From NCBI GenBank assembly GCA_008011715.2, contig CP136508.1, positions 186,001 through 250,000 on the forward strand: a stretch of DNA of 64,000 nt. Reading direction: 5' to 3'. The translations under genes were made by a program, and so were the position numbers. Shown here piece by piece: positions 46,670 to 55,814 of the stretch; position 1 is the first letter of the stretch, and the number at the start of each line of letters is the position of its first letter. Under the pieces are notes generated by a model. It had not been told where the DNA came from. It saw only the letters and a program-made list of their open reading frames with translations, and made no database searches. The DNA comes from [Empedobacter] haloabium. GTDB lineage: Bacteria; Pseudomonadota; Gammaproteobacteria; Burkholderiales; Burkholderiaceae_D.

Positions 46670-47730
46670 GCTTCGTCCAGTTGCGCATCAACTGCGCCGA
46701 CAACGGCGCGCCGTTCTACCGTCAGGTGGCCGCGCCGCTGCAGGCCGTGCTGGCCCGGCACGATTGCCAGTGGACGCTGGCGCGGGGCTGGCAGCACGGT
46801 CCTCATTACCTGCTGACGTTCGACGGCGTGCCGGCGGCCGCCCTGGACGAGGCACAGGCACTGGCGGAGGCGTTCTTGACGGCGCATCCATCACAACCCG
46901 TCGAGCCGGCGCGCTACTGCGCGCTGCAGGCACGCCTGAACGCGATAGAGGCGGCCGGGATCGATCCGGACGTCATCGCACCGAACGACACGATCTCGCT
47001 GCACGACACGGACGCGGCGCAACTGGCCGCACGCTACGAATCGGTCGAACAGTGGCGCTCCGTGTTCGAGACGCAAGCGCGGCTGCGCGCATTGGTCACC
47101 CGCTGCTGGCTGGAAGGGCACGCGGCCGAACGCCTCGTCGCGCAATGGATGCTGCTGCTGGCCTGCGTCTATCCGCCGGTGCCTTCGGGCGATCCGGCGC
47201 GGCCGGAATACGACGGCTTCCTGTCCTACCACTCCAATTACACGTTCTGGCGCCACGCGCTGCCGGCCGACCAGCGCGCGCAGGTCGACGCCCGCTTCGA
47301 GCGCGAATACGTGGCCAGGGAAGGCGAATACCGCGCCTGGCTGGAGGACCTGAGGGCGGCGCTGGCGCGCCAGGCGGGCTTGCTCGACGAGACGGCGCGC
47401 CTGCTGGCCGAACGCTACACCGCGTTCCTGGCGCTGGCGCGGCGCGACGTGATCCATGCGCGCTCGCCGTTCGCGCGCGAGCAGGTGGCGCGGCGCGAGA
47501 CGGTATCGGCGTTTCATCGTGAGTTCTTTTATAACGACGACGGCAGCGCCTATCAGTTCAGCACCGATTTCTGCGCCTACCGCTGGCTGCTCAATATCGT
47601 CTACAAGGCCTTCCCGTTGCTGAACATCGCGCCGCTGCGGCGGCAGCAGTTCAACCATGCGCTCGACCGGCTGCACCTGGCCTGGCCAGAGGATATCCAG
47701 GCCCTGCGCGCGGCCCTGCCAGTCTGTTGA
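46666..47730 (+). CDS. Second SpaB_C-like protein, candidate pyridine-forming [4+2] cyclase (TbtD-like)
   Basis: The 354-residue protein is divergent but shares landmarks with the elimination protein before it: WQHGPHYLLTFDGVP corresponds in place and pattern to WLGGPHVRLRFRG, and LLNIAPLRRQQFNHALDRLH to the C-terminal helix block. A central YDGFLSYHSNYTFW stretch is distinctive. In thiopeptide clusters a third LanB-like protein of about this size (TbtD) joins two dehydroalanines into the central pyridine and releases the leader. Size, position and fold similarity support this, but catalytic residues cannot be confirmed by eye. It is the last gene of the operon. Confidence 0.6.
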   Translation: MSFVQLRINCADNGAPFYRQVAAPLQAVLARHDCQWTLARGWQHGPHYLLTFDGVPAAALDEAQALAEAFLTAHPSQPVEPARYCALQARLNAIEAAGIDPDVIAPNDTISLHDTDAAQLAARYESVEQWRSVFETQARLRALVTRCWLEGHAAERLVAQWMLLLACVYPPVPSGDPARPEYDGFLSYHSNYTFWRHALPADQRAQVDARFEREYVAREGEYRAWLEDLRAALARQAGLLDETARLLAERYTAFLALARRDVIHARSPFAREQVARRETVSAFHREFFYNDDGSAYQFSTDFCAYRWLLNIVYKAFPLLNIAPLRRQQFNHALDRLHLAWPEDIQALRAALPVC

Positions 47731-47913
47731 AGCGCTGACTCATTCATGGCGGCGCATGCGGGTTCCTCTCGAGCCGACGGGGAATCGGCACCAGGCCTTG
47801 GCACCAGCGTAAAAAAACCGCCGGTTGTGACAATCTGTGATCAAGTTTCAAATTTCCATGCCGTAATAGCCGATGCAGGAGAGATATTCGTCTCTCCGCA
47901 CGACGGATATGCC

Positions 47914-48741
47914 ATGGCCCTGACGCTCAACACCAATCCCAACTCGCTGTTCGCGCAGCGGGCGCTGACACGCTCCGGCGCGGACATGTCGTCCGTCCTG
48001 CAGCGTCTTTCCAGCGGCCTGCGCATCAATTCCGCGCGCGACGACGCGGCCGGCCTGGTCATCTCGCAAGGCATGACGGCCCAGCTGCGTGGCCTGACGC
48101 AGGCAGGCCGCAACATCAACGACGGCATCTCGCTGACACAGACGGCGGAAAGTGCCGTCGGCACGATCGGCGAGAACTTCCAGCGCATCCGTGAGCTGGC
48201 CGTGCAGGCGGCCAACGACACCAACAGCGCCGGCGACCGCGCGGCGATGCAGCGCGAAGCGGATGAACTGATCAAGGAAAACTTCCGCATCGCCACCGAC
48301 ACCAATTTCAATGGCCTGAAGCTGCTGGACGGTTCCTTCAACGGCGCCGTGCAGCTCGGCCACCGGGCCGGCGACGTCGTCATGCTGACAATTTCCGCGC
48401 TGTTCCAGCAGACCGATGGCGGCGCCTTCGCCGAGCCGCCGCTGTCGCTGGCCAACCATGCCGACGCGACCGCGGCACTCACATACCTGGACAAGCAACT
48501 GGCCAATATCAACGTGCAGCGCGCGCACCTGGGCGCCATGCAGAACCGGCTGACGCACGCATTCGAGAACGTGCAGACGATGTCGGGCAACCTGGCCGAA
48601 TCGCGCTCGCGCATCCTGGACACGGACTTCGCCGCCGACGCGGCCAACCTGACGCGCACGCAGATCCTGCAGCAGGCCGGTTCGGCCATGCTGGCGCAGG
48701 CCAACACGCTGCCGAACCAGATCCTGCAGCTGCTGCGTTAG
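47914..48741 (+). CDS. fliC: Flagellin
   Basis: The 275-residue protein has conserved D0/D1 ends: [39 protein letters not shown] and the C-terminal [20 protein letters not shown] with [16 protein letters not shown]. The short middle means a very small variable D2/D3 region. The ATG at 47914 gives the classic MA..N.N start; the frame is open upstream but not flagellin-like. No other flagellar gene is in the window. A GGAGAGA/TCTCTCC hairpin lies 17-36 bases before the ATG. Its stop overlaps the converging hydrolase stop. Confidence 0.92.
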   Translation: MALTLNTNPNSLFAQRALTRSGADMSSVLQRLSSGLRINSARDDAAGLVISQGMTAQLRGLTQAGRNINDGISLTQTAESAVGTIGENFQRIRELAVQAANDTNSAGDRAAMQREADELIKENFRIATDTNFNGLKLLDGSFNGAVQLGHRAGDVVMLTISALFQQTDGGAFAEPPLSLANHADATAALTYLDKQLANINVQRAHLGAMQNRLTHAFENVQTMSGNLAESRSRILDTDFAADAANLTRTQILQQAGSAMLAQANTLPNQILQLLR

Positions 48742-49898
48742 CGCCCGAACTGCCGGTCCAGCCAGTCGAACGACTGTTCCTGCGCCTCGCGCGCGAACAC
48801 ATGGCCGCCCGGCAGGATGCGGGTCTCGAACTTGTCGGCCGCGTGCCAGGCGTTCCATACGCGCGCCATCTTCCCGTATGCATCCCGCACGGCCGGCAGC
48901 GGAAACAGCGGATCGGTCGCCCCGGCCAGGAACAGCGCCGGCTTCGGCGCGGCCAGGCTGGCCACGTCCGGGAAGTCCAGGTGGCGCAGCAGGCCCGGAT
49001 GCAGCATCTGGAAGGCCGAGGAGCCACGCAGCTGGTTGTTCCCCGGGACCATCAGGCCCTCGGTCGTCGCCATCCAGTTGACGGCGACGACGGCGGTGAT
49101 CGCATCGGACAGTGCGGCCACCTGCCAGGCGCGCAACGCGCCCATCGAAAAGCCCAGCGCAGCCACGCGGCCCTTGTCCACCTCCGGCAACGAGGCCAGG
49201 AAGCTGGCCGCACGCAGGTCTTCCAGTGCCATGTTCCCGGCCAGCGAGCTGCCCAGGTTGAAGAAGTTGGCGGCCAGCGCCTGCTGCGCGTCGCCCGTCA
49301 GCGGGCCGCGGTCGCCCCAGCCCAGCGCGTCCGTCGCCAGCACCACGTAGCCGCGCCGCGCCAGCTCGTCGCCCGGCATCCGGCCCGAAAAATACTTGTC
49401 GGCCCAGGTGCGCGCGGCGGCCTCGCGCGCACTGTCGTCCCACGGCGCGATGAGCTTTTCCTTGCCGATATCGAAGCGTCCACCATGGTCGTGCAGCAGC
49501 AGCGCGGCCGGATGCGGCCCCGGCGCCTTCGGCACCAGCAGCAGCGCGCGCACGCGGCTCGTTGCCGTCAGGTTGAACACGACCTGGCGCGCCACATAGC
49601 TGCCACGGTCCTGCTGCGCGATCACCTGCGGCGCGAACGGCGTGTCGTCGCGGTCCTGCAAGGTCAGTTCCCACAATTTGGCCTGGCCCGCCGTGCGCCA
49701 GGTGTGCATGTCCTTCACTTGCGGGGTCCACGCCAGCGGGAACGTCAGCCTGGCCTTCAGCGCCGGGGCGAACACGGGCAGGTTGCCGTCGATGGCCTGC
49801 CGCTGGAACGCCTGGGCCTGCGCCAGGCCGGCCAGCAGCGCCAGCGCGCAGGCGCACAGGTGGCGGAACGATCGATTGCGGTCGGGGTGGCGGGGCAT
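48738..49898 (-). CDS. Secreted alpha/beta hydrolase (dienelactone hydrolase-like)
   Basis: The 386-residue protein has a signal peptide ([18 protein letters not shown]). The hydrolase fold shows [14 protein letters not shown] (oxyanion strand), [12 protein letters not shown] (GxSxG nucleophile elbow), ATDPLFPL (acid strand) and [13 protein letters not shown] (catalytic His). The overall pattern recalls acetyl-xylan esterase and dienelactone hydrolase-like enzymes. The substrate is unknown. AAGGAG before the ATG at 49898 fixes the start. It converges on fliC with overlapping stop codons. Confidence 0.82.
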   Translation of the reverse strand: MPRHPDRNRSFRHLCACALALLAGLAQAQAFQRQAIDGNLPVFAPALKARLTFPLAWTPQVKDMHTWRTAGQAKLWELTLQDRDDTPFAPQVIAQQDRGSYVARQVVFNLTATSRVRALLLVPKAPGPHPAALLLHDHGGRFDIGKEKLIAPWDDSAREAAARTWADKYFSGRMPGDELARRGYVVLATDALGWGDRGPLTGDAQQALAANFFNLGSSLAGNMALEDLRAASFLASLPEVDKGRVAALGFSMGALRAWQVAALSDAITAVVAVNWMATTEGLMVPGNNQLRGSSAFQMLHPGLLRHLDFPDVASLAAPKPALFLAGATDPLFPLPAVRDAYGKMARVWNAWHAADKFETRILPGGHVFAREAQEQSFDWLDRQFGR

Positions 49899-50065
49899 CC
49901 GTTCTCCTTGGTGGTCGCTGCCGCATTGTGCCACGGCGGCCGAACATGAAGAACGGCTTAAGGGCATCCCCTAGGCAGGATAGCAATTCTGCAATAGGAT
50001 GTTGCCAGCTTTCACTAATCGATACGTGGAAAGCGCCCCTGTCAGCCAACTCAAAGGAGCCGTCG

Positions 50066-51073
50066 ATGTTGATTCGTTCGATCACCGCAGTGAGCCTTGC
50101 GCTATCCCTGGCAACCGCCTGGGCCCAGACCGAAGTACCGACCGCCGTCGCGCCCGAGGCGCAGGTCGAGCCCGAGAAGATCCTGGTCGTCGGCCAGCGC
50201 CCCGGCCCCGGCCTGTGGAAAGTGTCCAAGGGCGACCACGTGCTGTGGGTCTTCGGCACGCACTGGCCGCTGCCGAAGAAGATGGAATGGCGCTCGCAGC
50301 AGGTCGAGACCATCATCGGCCAGTCGCAGGAGCTGTTGAAGGAGCCCGGCGCCAACCTGGACTTCGGCATCGTCCGTTCGGTGCTGTTGATGCCGTTCAT
50401 GATCGGCATCGACAAGAATCCGGATGGCGCCGTCCTGCGCGACAAGGTGCCGGCCGACGTGCACGAGCGCTGGCTGGCGCTGCGCAAGAAGTACCTGAAG
50501 GATGACGAGGACTACGAACGCCTGCGTCCCGTGTTCGCGGCGGGCGAGCTGTTCGACGAAGCGATGAAGCAGAACGGCATGACCAACGGCGGCGAGGTGC
50601 GCAAGCGGATCGTCAAGCTGGCCGAGAAGAACAAGCTGAAGATCACGTCCACGGCGATCGACCTGGCGGTGGACAGCCCGGTCAAGGGCATCCGTGACTT
50701 CAAGAAGGCGCCGATGGACGATGTGCCCTGCTTCACGGCCACGATCGCGCGCCTGGAGACGGACCTGGACGGCATCCGCGGCCGCGCCAACGCCTGGGCC
50801 AAGGGCGATATCGACGCGATCCGCAAGCTCGACTACCGCGAGCACGAAAACGCCTGCACTGCCGCCTTCGAGAGCAACGCCGTGCTGAGCGAAAAGGCGG
50901 GGCTGGGCACGATGCCACAACGCCTTCGCGCGGGCTGGATGGCGGCGGCGGAGAAGGCGCTGGCCAACAACCAGTCCACATTCGCGCTGCTGCCACTGCA
51001 TAACCTGCTGGGCCAGAAGAGTTACCTGGCCGACCTGCAGGCGAAGGGGTATACGGTGGAGCAGCCGGAATAA
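50066..51073 (+). CDS. TraB/GumN-family secreted protein
   Basis: The 335-residue protein has a signal peptide ending near ATAWAQ. The mature part starts with GPGLWKVSKGDHVLWVFGT and WPLPKKMEW, the conserved GumN/TraB opening; in other members the corresponding G(T/S)xH motif is taken to be catalytic, and here GTHWPLP is present. The C-terminal part carries conserved RWM-like RLRAGWM and ALLPLHNLLG. The family includes putative metal-dependent peptidases; the target is unknown. AAAGGAG precedes the ATG. Confidence 0.8.
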   Translation: MLIRSITAVSLALSLATAWAQTEVPTAVAPEAQVEPEKILVVGQRPGPGLWKVSKGDHVLWVFGTHWPLPKKMEWRSQQVETIIGQSQELLKEPGANLDFGIVRSVLLMPFMIGIDKNPDGAVLRDKVPADVHERWLALRKKYLKDDEDYERLRPVFAAGELFDEAMKQNGMTNGGEVRKRIVKLAEKNKLKITSTAIDLAVDSPVKGIRDFKKAPMDDVPCFTATIARLETDLDGIRGRANAWAKGDIDAIRKLDYREHENACTAAFESNAVLSEKAGLGTMPQRLRAGWMAAAEKALANNQSTFALLPLHNLLGQKSYLADLQAKGYTVEQPE

Positions 51074-51091
51074 GCTGCTCCGACGGCCGCG

Positions 51092-53818
51092 TCAGAACTT
51101 GTAGTTCAGCCCAAACAGGAAGGTGCGGCCGTACTTGGCGTATTCCAGCTGCCGGTCCTTGCGGTTGGCATAGGTCTCGTAGGCCGCGTCGTTCAGGTTA
51201 TTCACCTGCAGCAGCAGGCCCAGGCCCTTGTACGGTCCCTGCTCGAACGTATAACCGACCTGGAAGTCGACCGACGTGCCGCCCACCACGTAGCGCAGCT
51301 GGCGGTCGCCCGCGAAGTTGCCGATCTCGCCCACGTAATCCGAACGGTCACGCGCGCTGACGCGGGTCGAGAAGCCCGCTTTTTCATAGTACAAGGTCAG
51401 GTTCGACACGTTGCGCGACAGGCCGGGCAGCTCGATCTTGCCGATGGTGGGGTTGACTTCCTTGATGTCGATGCCGCTCTTGGTGTACGAGGTACTGGCG
51501 ATGACGCCGAAGCCGTCCAGTACGGGCGTGAGCAGCTCGAGGGGCACCGACACCGTCAGCTCGGCGCCCTTGATCATGCCGCCGTCGCCGTTGTAGGACG
51601 TGGTGTACTGGCCGAAGTTGGAAATGGCGTTGGTGCCGGCCGTGTACTGCGAGAAGTCGCGCGTTTCCGAGAACGTGTAGATATAGGTGTCGAGCTTCTT
51701 GTAGAAACCGGCCAGCGCCACGTAGCCCTTCTTGTCGAAGTATTTTTCGTACGACAGGTCAATGGCCTTGGCGCGCCAGGGATCGAGCTGGGTGTTGCCG
51801 CCGCTGCCGCTCGGCAGGCGCGTACCCGATTCGACGGTGAAGTTGAAGCCCGCGTTGAGCTGGTCCACGCGCGGACGCGCCATCTGCTTGGCGACCGAGA
51901 AGCGCACCGTCTGGCCTTCGCCCAGGCCGAGGGCCAGGTTCACGCTGGGCAGCACGTCCGTGTAGGTCTTGCCGTTCTCGATCGGGTGCGCCACGCCGGC
52001 GGCATCCGCATACAGCGATGCCGACGACTGGTCGGTGCGGATGACCTGGGCGCCGATATTGCCGCGCAGGGAGTAGCCGCCCACCTCGCCGTCCAGGTTC
52101 GCGCGCACGAAGGTGGTGGTGATCTTTTCCGTCACGTCCCAGGCGCGGCTGATGGTGCCGGCATTGTTTTCCAGGCTGTAGCTGATCGGATCGAAGTAGT
52201 GGTCGATCACGGCCGGCACGTTCCAGGATGGCACCGTGCCCGCGCCGGCAAAGCCCAGGTCCACCGGCGCGTAGAGGAATTCGCTGCCGATCGTCGGCGT
52301 GCCGCTGGCGAACAGCAGGCCCGAAGGCTGGCGCTTGGTCTTGGTGCGGTCGCTGTAGTTGACGCCGACGTCGAAGCCGGACACGTAAGCGTCCAGCGCG
52401 GCCGGTGCCGGTAAGGTCGCCGCCATCTTCAGGCTGGCCAGGCGGTCCTTCAGGTGCGGCGCATAGGTCTTGCCGTAGCCGTAGATCGAATTGCCGGTAT
52501 GGAGGATGGCGGGATTGCTGTAGTCGAGCTGGCCGGACAAGGTGGCGAAGCTGCCCGGCTGCCAGCCTACCGTCATCAGGGGATCGTTGAACGCCCCGCC
52601 GCTGGCCGTTTGCAGCTGCAGATTGTTTTCCAGGTAGGTTTCGTCGCGCTTGGCCTGCGAGTAGTTGGCATCCACCAGCAGCGACCAGCTGTCAAACTTG
52701 AAGCGGTTGCTCCAGCCGGCGGTACGGATACTGTCCTCGCGGTGGTTGTACTGGCCGCGCACCAGCGGATAGGCGCCGGTCGCGGTGCCGCCGGCCAGGG
52801 TGTCGCCAACGATGCGGGTCGTCACGTAGCTGAATCCGGCTGGATTGTTGGTGCCGTTGAAGCCGCCGAGATTGACCTCGAACTGGTTGTTGGTGTCGAC
52901 CTGCTTGAAGTTCGATGCGAACACGTCGAGGGTGCTGGTCCACTGCCGGCTGGGGCGGTATTCCAGCACGCCGATGACGCCGGTGCGGGTCAGCTTGCCG
53001 CTCTTGGCCAGCGCTTTCACCCCGGCGGTGACGTAGGTGCCGGCCGGCACGCCGGAAATACGGGTCTGGTCGAACGGCTCGTAGGTGCCGGTCTCGTTGT
53101 CCAGGATCGGCGACTCCATGTGCGCCACGCCCAGCGCGAAGCCCACCGTGCGATTCGCGAACTGGTCGATGTAGCTGGCACTGACGCGGTGGCCCCTGTC
53201 CTTGGCGTTGGCGATCTTGCCGAGCGAATTCTTCTCGCCGCGCACATTGAACGAGATGGTGCGGCCCGGGAAGGCCAGCGGGCGCACCGTCTGCATGTCG
53301 ATGGTGCCGGACAGGCCCTGGCCGACGATGCCCGCATCCGGCGTCTTGTACACCGTGACGGCGCTGAGCAGCTCGGATGGGTATTGGTCGAATTCCACGC
53401 TGCGGTTGTCGCCCGTGCTGACCTGTTCGCGGCCGTTGAGCAGGGTCGTGGCGAAGTCCGGCGACAGGCCGCGGATACTGACCACCTGGGCGCGGCCGGC
53501 CACGCGCTGGGCGGCCAGGCCGGGCAGGCGGGCGATCGATTCGGCGATGCTGACGTCGGGCAGCTTGCCGATGTCTTCGGCCGAGATCGATTCGACGATC
53601 GAGGTGGCGTCCTTCTTCACCGAGATCGCGTCCTCGATGCCGCGGCGGATGCCCGAGACGGTCACCTTGGTCATCGTGCCTTCGGCAGGTTGAGCGGCAG
53701 CGGCTTCCTGCGCCGTGGCGGCGCCCGAAGATAGCGCTAGCAGCAAGGTGCAGGCGCCGGCGATCGGGTGCAAACGAAGGGCAGGGCGGGGATCGGTGTG
53801 GCGAGGACTACGGTGCAT
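51092..53818 (-). CDS. TonB-dependent receptor (Xanthomonas-Caulobacter type)
   Basis: The 908-residue outer-membrane receptor has a signal peptide, a TonB-box-like region (TKVTVSGIRRGIEDAIS), the plug (ISAEDIGKLPDVSIAESIARLPGLAAQR, with SIRGLSPDFATTLLNGRE) and a 22-strand barrel ending in the canonical FGLNYKF. The SGIRRGIEDAI..K and RGL.P...T.LNGR patterns are those of the TonB-Xanth-Caul subfamily, often used for sugars or other non-iron nutrients. GGAG 7 bases before the ATG at 53818 fixes the start; a longer start is unlikely. A perfect palindrome lies about 90 bases upstream. Confidence 0.9.
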   Translation of the reverse strand: MHRSPRHTDPRPALRLHPIAGACTLLLALSSGAATAQEAAAAQPAEGTMTKVTVSGIRRGIEDAISVKKDATSIVESISAEDIGKLPDVSIAESIARLPGLAAQRVAGRAQVVSIRGLSPDFATTLLNGREQVSTGDNRSVEFDQYPSELLSAVTVYKTPDAGIVGQGLSGTIDMQTVRPLAFPGRTISFNVRGEKNSLGKIANAKDRGHRVSASYIDQFANRTVGFALGVAHMESPILDNETGTYEPFDQTRISGVPAGTYVTAGVKALAKSGKLTRTGVIGVLEYRPSRQWTSTLDVFASNFKQVDTNNQFEVNLGGFNGTNNPAGFSYVTTRIVGDTLAGGTATGAYPLVRGQYNHREDSIRTAGWSNRFKFDSWSLLVDANYSQAKRDETYLENNLQLQTASGGAFNDPLMTVGWQPGSFATLSGQLDYSNPAILHTGNSIYGYGKTYAPHLKDRLASLKMAATLPAPAALDAYVSGFDVGVNYSDRTKTKRQPSGLLFASGTPTIGSEFLYAPVDLGFAGAGTVPSWNVPAVIDHYFDPISYSLENNAGTISRAWDVTEKITTTFVRANLDGEVGGYSLRGNIGAQVIRTDQSSASLYADAAGVAHPIENGKTYTDVLPSVNLALGLGEGQTVRFSVAKQMARPRVDQLNAGFNFTVESGTRLPSGSGGNTQLDPWRAKAIDLSYEKYFDKKGYVALAGFYKKLDTYIYTFSETRDFSQYTAGTNAISNFGQYTTSYNGDGGMIKGAELTVSVPLELLTPVLDGFGVIASTSYTKSGIDIKEVNPTIGKIELPGLSRNVSNLTLYYEKAGFSTRVSARDRSDYVGEIGNFAGDRQLRYVVGGTSVDFQVGYTFEQGPYKGLGLLLQVNNLNDAAYETYANRKDRQLEYAKYGRTFLFGLNYKF

Positions 53819-54289
53819 TGACGTCTCCAAGGCTGTGATGGGGTGGGCGCTCTGCGGCGCGTGCACAGCAATCTTGTAGCAAAACTAGTTTTTTAGTCAA
53901 CGATATAGTAGTCAGACTACAGAAAAGTGTCGTAAGTTTGCTCAAGCGCGGTGGCGCACTACTGGGGGCAGCCGGCTGAGGATTGTCCATCTTCGAGAAA
54001 AAATGTATCGAAACTACATTCTCTCAAGCTACCTTCGCTGTCATTGGGAAAGTCAGCGGGCAGGCGGGCTTCATGAAAAGTAATCAACGTGCGCCAGAGC
54101 CGCGTAGCTCATTGGCATCGACCTGGTCGCTGAAGGGCTCGTGCCGGCCGCAATTTTGCATTTTCGCCCCTGCCGGCGCACTCCCTTCAGCGGTTCAGGG
54201 ACAAGTTTGCTGAGTGGTGGCGAGCTCACCGAGGCGTGTGCCTACCTCGTTGAGCACCGCGCTCGCTTCATTCACGAGAGTCGGCGTGA
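53819..54289. other. Intergenic region without a convincing gene
   Basis: This 471-base stretch holds the upstream region of the TonB receptor gene and AT-richer DNA. Besides the palindrome at 53908-53920 I see an ATGTA...TACAT inverted repeat near 54003. A 76-codon plus-strand frame at 53983-54213 has no recognisable start signal or family features. Confidence 0.5.
53908..53920. promoter_or_regulatory. Candidate operator upstream of the TonB receptor gene
   Basis: GTAGTC-A-GACTAC is a perfect 13-base palindrome in an AT-rich stretch about 90 bases upstream of the receptor start. It may bind a repressor. No regulator gene is adjacent. Confidence 0.35.
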
Positions 54290-54904
54290 CTATCGCGAAT
54301 AACTCAGGGTCGAAACCACTTTATCGAGGCCCAGTCGTGCGGCGTGCTCGTTAACTTCGAGCGTCTGGGTGAAGATAATGCACACGAAACCTTTTCCGCA
54401 GGCCTTCCTGGCGTAAAGGTGGAAGTGCTTCGCGTAGGGATCGCCTGCTCCAAAGTTGTTGTTGATGTACCTGACACCCAACGCTTCGGCGCCGGAAATT
54501 TTAAGTGGTTGGTATTTTGTCGGCGTCAAGTATTTGGAATCTTCGCGTGCCATGTTCGTCAGGAACTCGGCAGCCTCCTGCAGCGAGGGAGCGATGGAAA
54601 GAGGATAGATCTGAATTTGCGTATTCAAGGCAATACCTTCAAGGCCAGGTTTGTTGGCATCCACATCGACCTGGACCACGTTGCTGTTCGTCTCGTTGCG
54701 AGTGACCGTCCAATTGCCAGGTACAGCAAACTTGACGCCTCGTTTGGAATAGTTTGTGGTATGTTGGACGTCGGGAAGAGGAATCGGTTTGCTGAAATCC
54801 TCAGCCGCAGCGACATCCGCTGCAAACCCCACTCCCATAATGCTCGTGGCAAGCAGTTTGGCCAGGCCTATCCACAATTTTGAATACGTGGCATCTTTCT
54901 TCAT
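54290..54904 (-). CDS. Secreted hypothetical protein, AT-richer than its surroundings
   Basis: The 204-residue protein has a signal peptide (LLATSIMGVGFAADVAAAE) and a mature domain with GVKFAVPGNWTVTRNETNSNVVQVDVD, resembling the lipid- or protein-binding fold seen in DUF1795/PsbP-like proteins. The two Cys (ACGKGFVC) may form a disulfide. Function is unknown. The gene and its flanks are clearly less GC-rich than neighbours, which suggests later acquisition. No partner gene is visible. Confidence 0.65.
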   Translation of the reverse strand: MKKDATYSKLWIGLAKLLATSIMGVGFAADVAAAEDFSKPIPLPDVQHTTNYSKRGVKFAVPGNWTVTRNETNSNVVQVDVDANKPGLEGIALNTQIQIYPLSIAPSLQEAAEFLTNMAREDSKYLTPTKYQPLKISGAEALGVRYINNNFGAGDPYAKHFHLYARKACGKGFVCIIFTQTLEVNEHAARLGLDKVVSTLSYSR

Positions 54905-55213
54905 CTGATTTTCTTTCGTTTTTACTTCGTAAGGCCATTAAGGCATTCACCGTTCATTGACTTCAATTGGGGATAGTGGAGCCGATCCCTGGGAAATTAT
55001 CATTTCGACATCTTCGATTATAGTGGAAGGTCGGTCTAGCATAAAGGTTCAGGCTGTTCCCAAAACCGAGAAATGGCAATGAGCGAAGTGACGCAGCGCA
55101 AGGTCCACGAGGCCGGACTACAAGGCGAACTCGTCATGACTGGCGTTCCGAGAGCCGTGCCACCCGGACAAGACGACACCCCGATTTCCGATCGCACTTG
55201 CCTAGTTGGAAAT
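54905..55213. other. Intergenic region without a gene
   Basis: The stretch between the secreted hypothetical gene and the tRNA promoter contains no open frame with a ribosome site and no repeat that I could recognise. It is AT-richer than the average of the window in its left half. Confidence 0.5.
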
Positions 55214-55243
55214 TTGTCAAACCCGGCCGAACCCGCGTAGAAT
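55214..55243 (+). promoter_or_regulatory. Promoter of the tRNA-Gly gene
   Basis: TTGTCA at 55214-55219 and TAGAAT at 55238-55243 are separated by 18 bases, 9 bases before the tRNA 5' end. Both hexamers are close to the sigma-70 consensus. Confidence 0.7.
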
Positions 55244-55252
55244 GCGCCGTAC

Positions 55253-55326
55253 GCGGGTGTAGCTCAATGGTAGAGCAGGAGCTTCCCAAGCTTAAGACGA
55301 GGGTTCGATCCCCTTCACCCGCTCCA
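55253..55326 (+). tRNA. tRNA-Gly, anticodon CCC
   Basis: The 74-base gene folds as a cloverleaf: acceptor GCGGGTG pairs with CACCCGC, the D arm is GCTC..GAGC, the anticodon loop TTCCCAA gives anticodon CCC, and the T loop is GTTCGATC. The discriminator T and CCA are encoded. The closing pair of the anticodon stem is imperfect. It closely matches the pattern of bacterial tRNA-Gly(CCC). Confidence 0.95.
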
Positions 55327-55394
55327 GGTTTCGAGTACCGCATTCCACGCCCCGCGGTTGGCGTGGCAGCCCTAACGATCGTCGACAGCACCGC

Positions 55395-55727
55395 ATGTCC
55401 TCACGCATCATCGTCCAACTGCTGCTTTCGCTGCTGTTGCTGGTTTCCCAGCAGCTGGCGCTGTCGCACGTGTACACGCACGTGCCGGCGCCGAACGGCG
55501 TCGCCGTGCTGGGCGACAGTGGCGACGAGGGCAAGCGCCCGATTGCATCGGACCACCTGTGCGGCCTGTGCGTCTCCGGCGACCAGCTGGCGCATGCGCT
55601 GGGCGTGCCCACGTACAGCTTCAAGGCGGTCGCTCCCGAGTACCTCCCACTGGCGGCGGCCGACACGCCCGCCGCCTGCCTGCGCACCGTCTGCGTCTTC
55701 CATTCGCGCGCGCCACCCCAGGCCTGA
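55395..55727 (+). CDS. Small secreted Cys/His protein (DUF2946-like)
   Basis: The 110-residue protein has a hydrophobic lead (IIVQLLLSLLLLVSQQLALSH) and a mature part with HLCGLCVSGDQLAHAL and a late VCVFHSRAPP. The HxCxxC pattern and size resemble DUF2946-type proteins that accompany metal-uptake receptors. It lies about 90 bases upstream of a ZnuD-like TonB receptor on the same strand, so a shared role in metal uptake is likely but inferred. Confidence 0.65.
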   Translation: MSSRIIVQLLLSLLLLVSQQLALSHVYTHVPAPNGVAVLGDSGDEGKRPIASDHLCGLCVSGDQLAHALGVPTYSFKAVAPEYLPLAAADTPAACLRTVCVFHSRAPPQA

Positions 55728-55814
55728 CCCGCTGAAGTTCCCGAACTTTTTCAGCCGCCGCACGACAGAACGTGCGGCGGCAGCTCGTCATTCCAATTGC
55801 CTGAGGTTTTACCA

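Noticed and set aside
51058..51081. GGAGCAG/CTGCTCC hairpin at the end of the TraB/GumN gene
   Set aside because: The stem is only 7 base pairs and has no T run, so I did not list it as a terminator.
54105..54135. tRNA-like stretch GCCGCGTAGCTCATTGGCA
   Set aside because: It resembles a tRNA 5' end, but no anticodon arm, T arm or acceptor partner follows.
53983..54213. 76-codon plus-strand frame upstream of the secreted hypothetical gene
   Set aside because: No ribosome site, signal or recognisable residues; probably non-coding.
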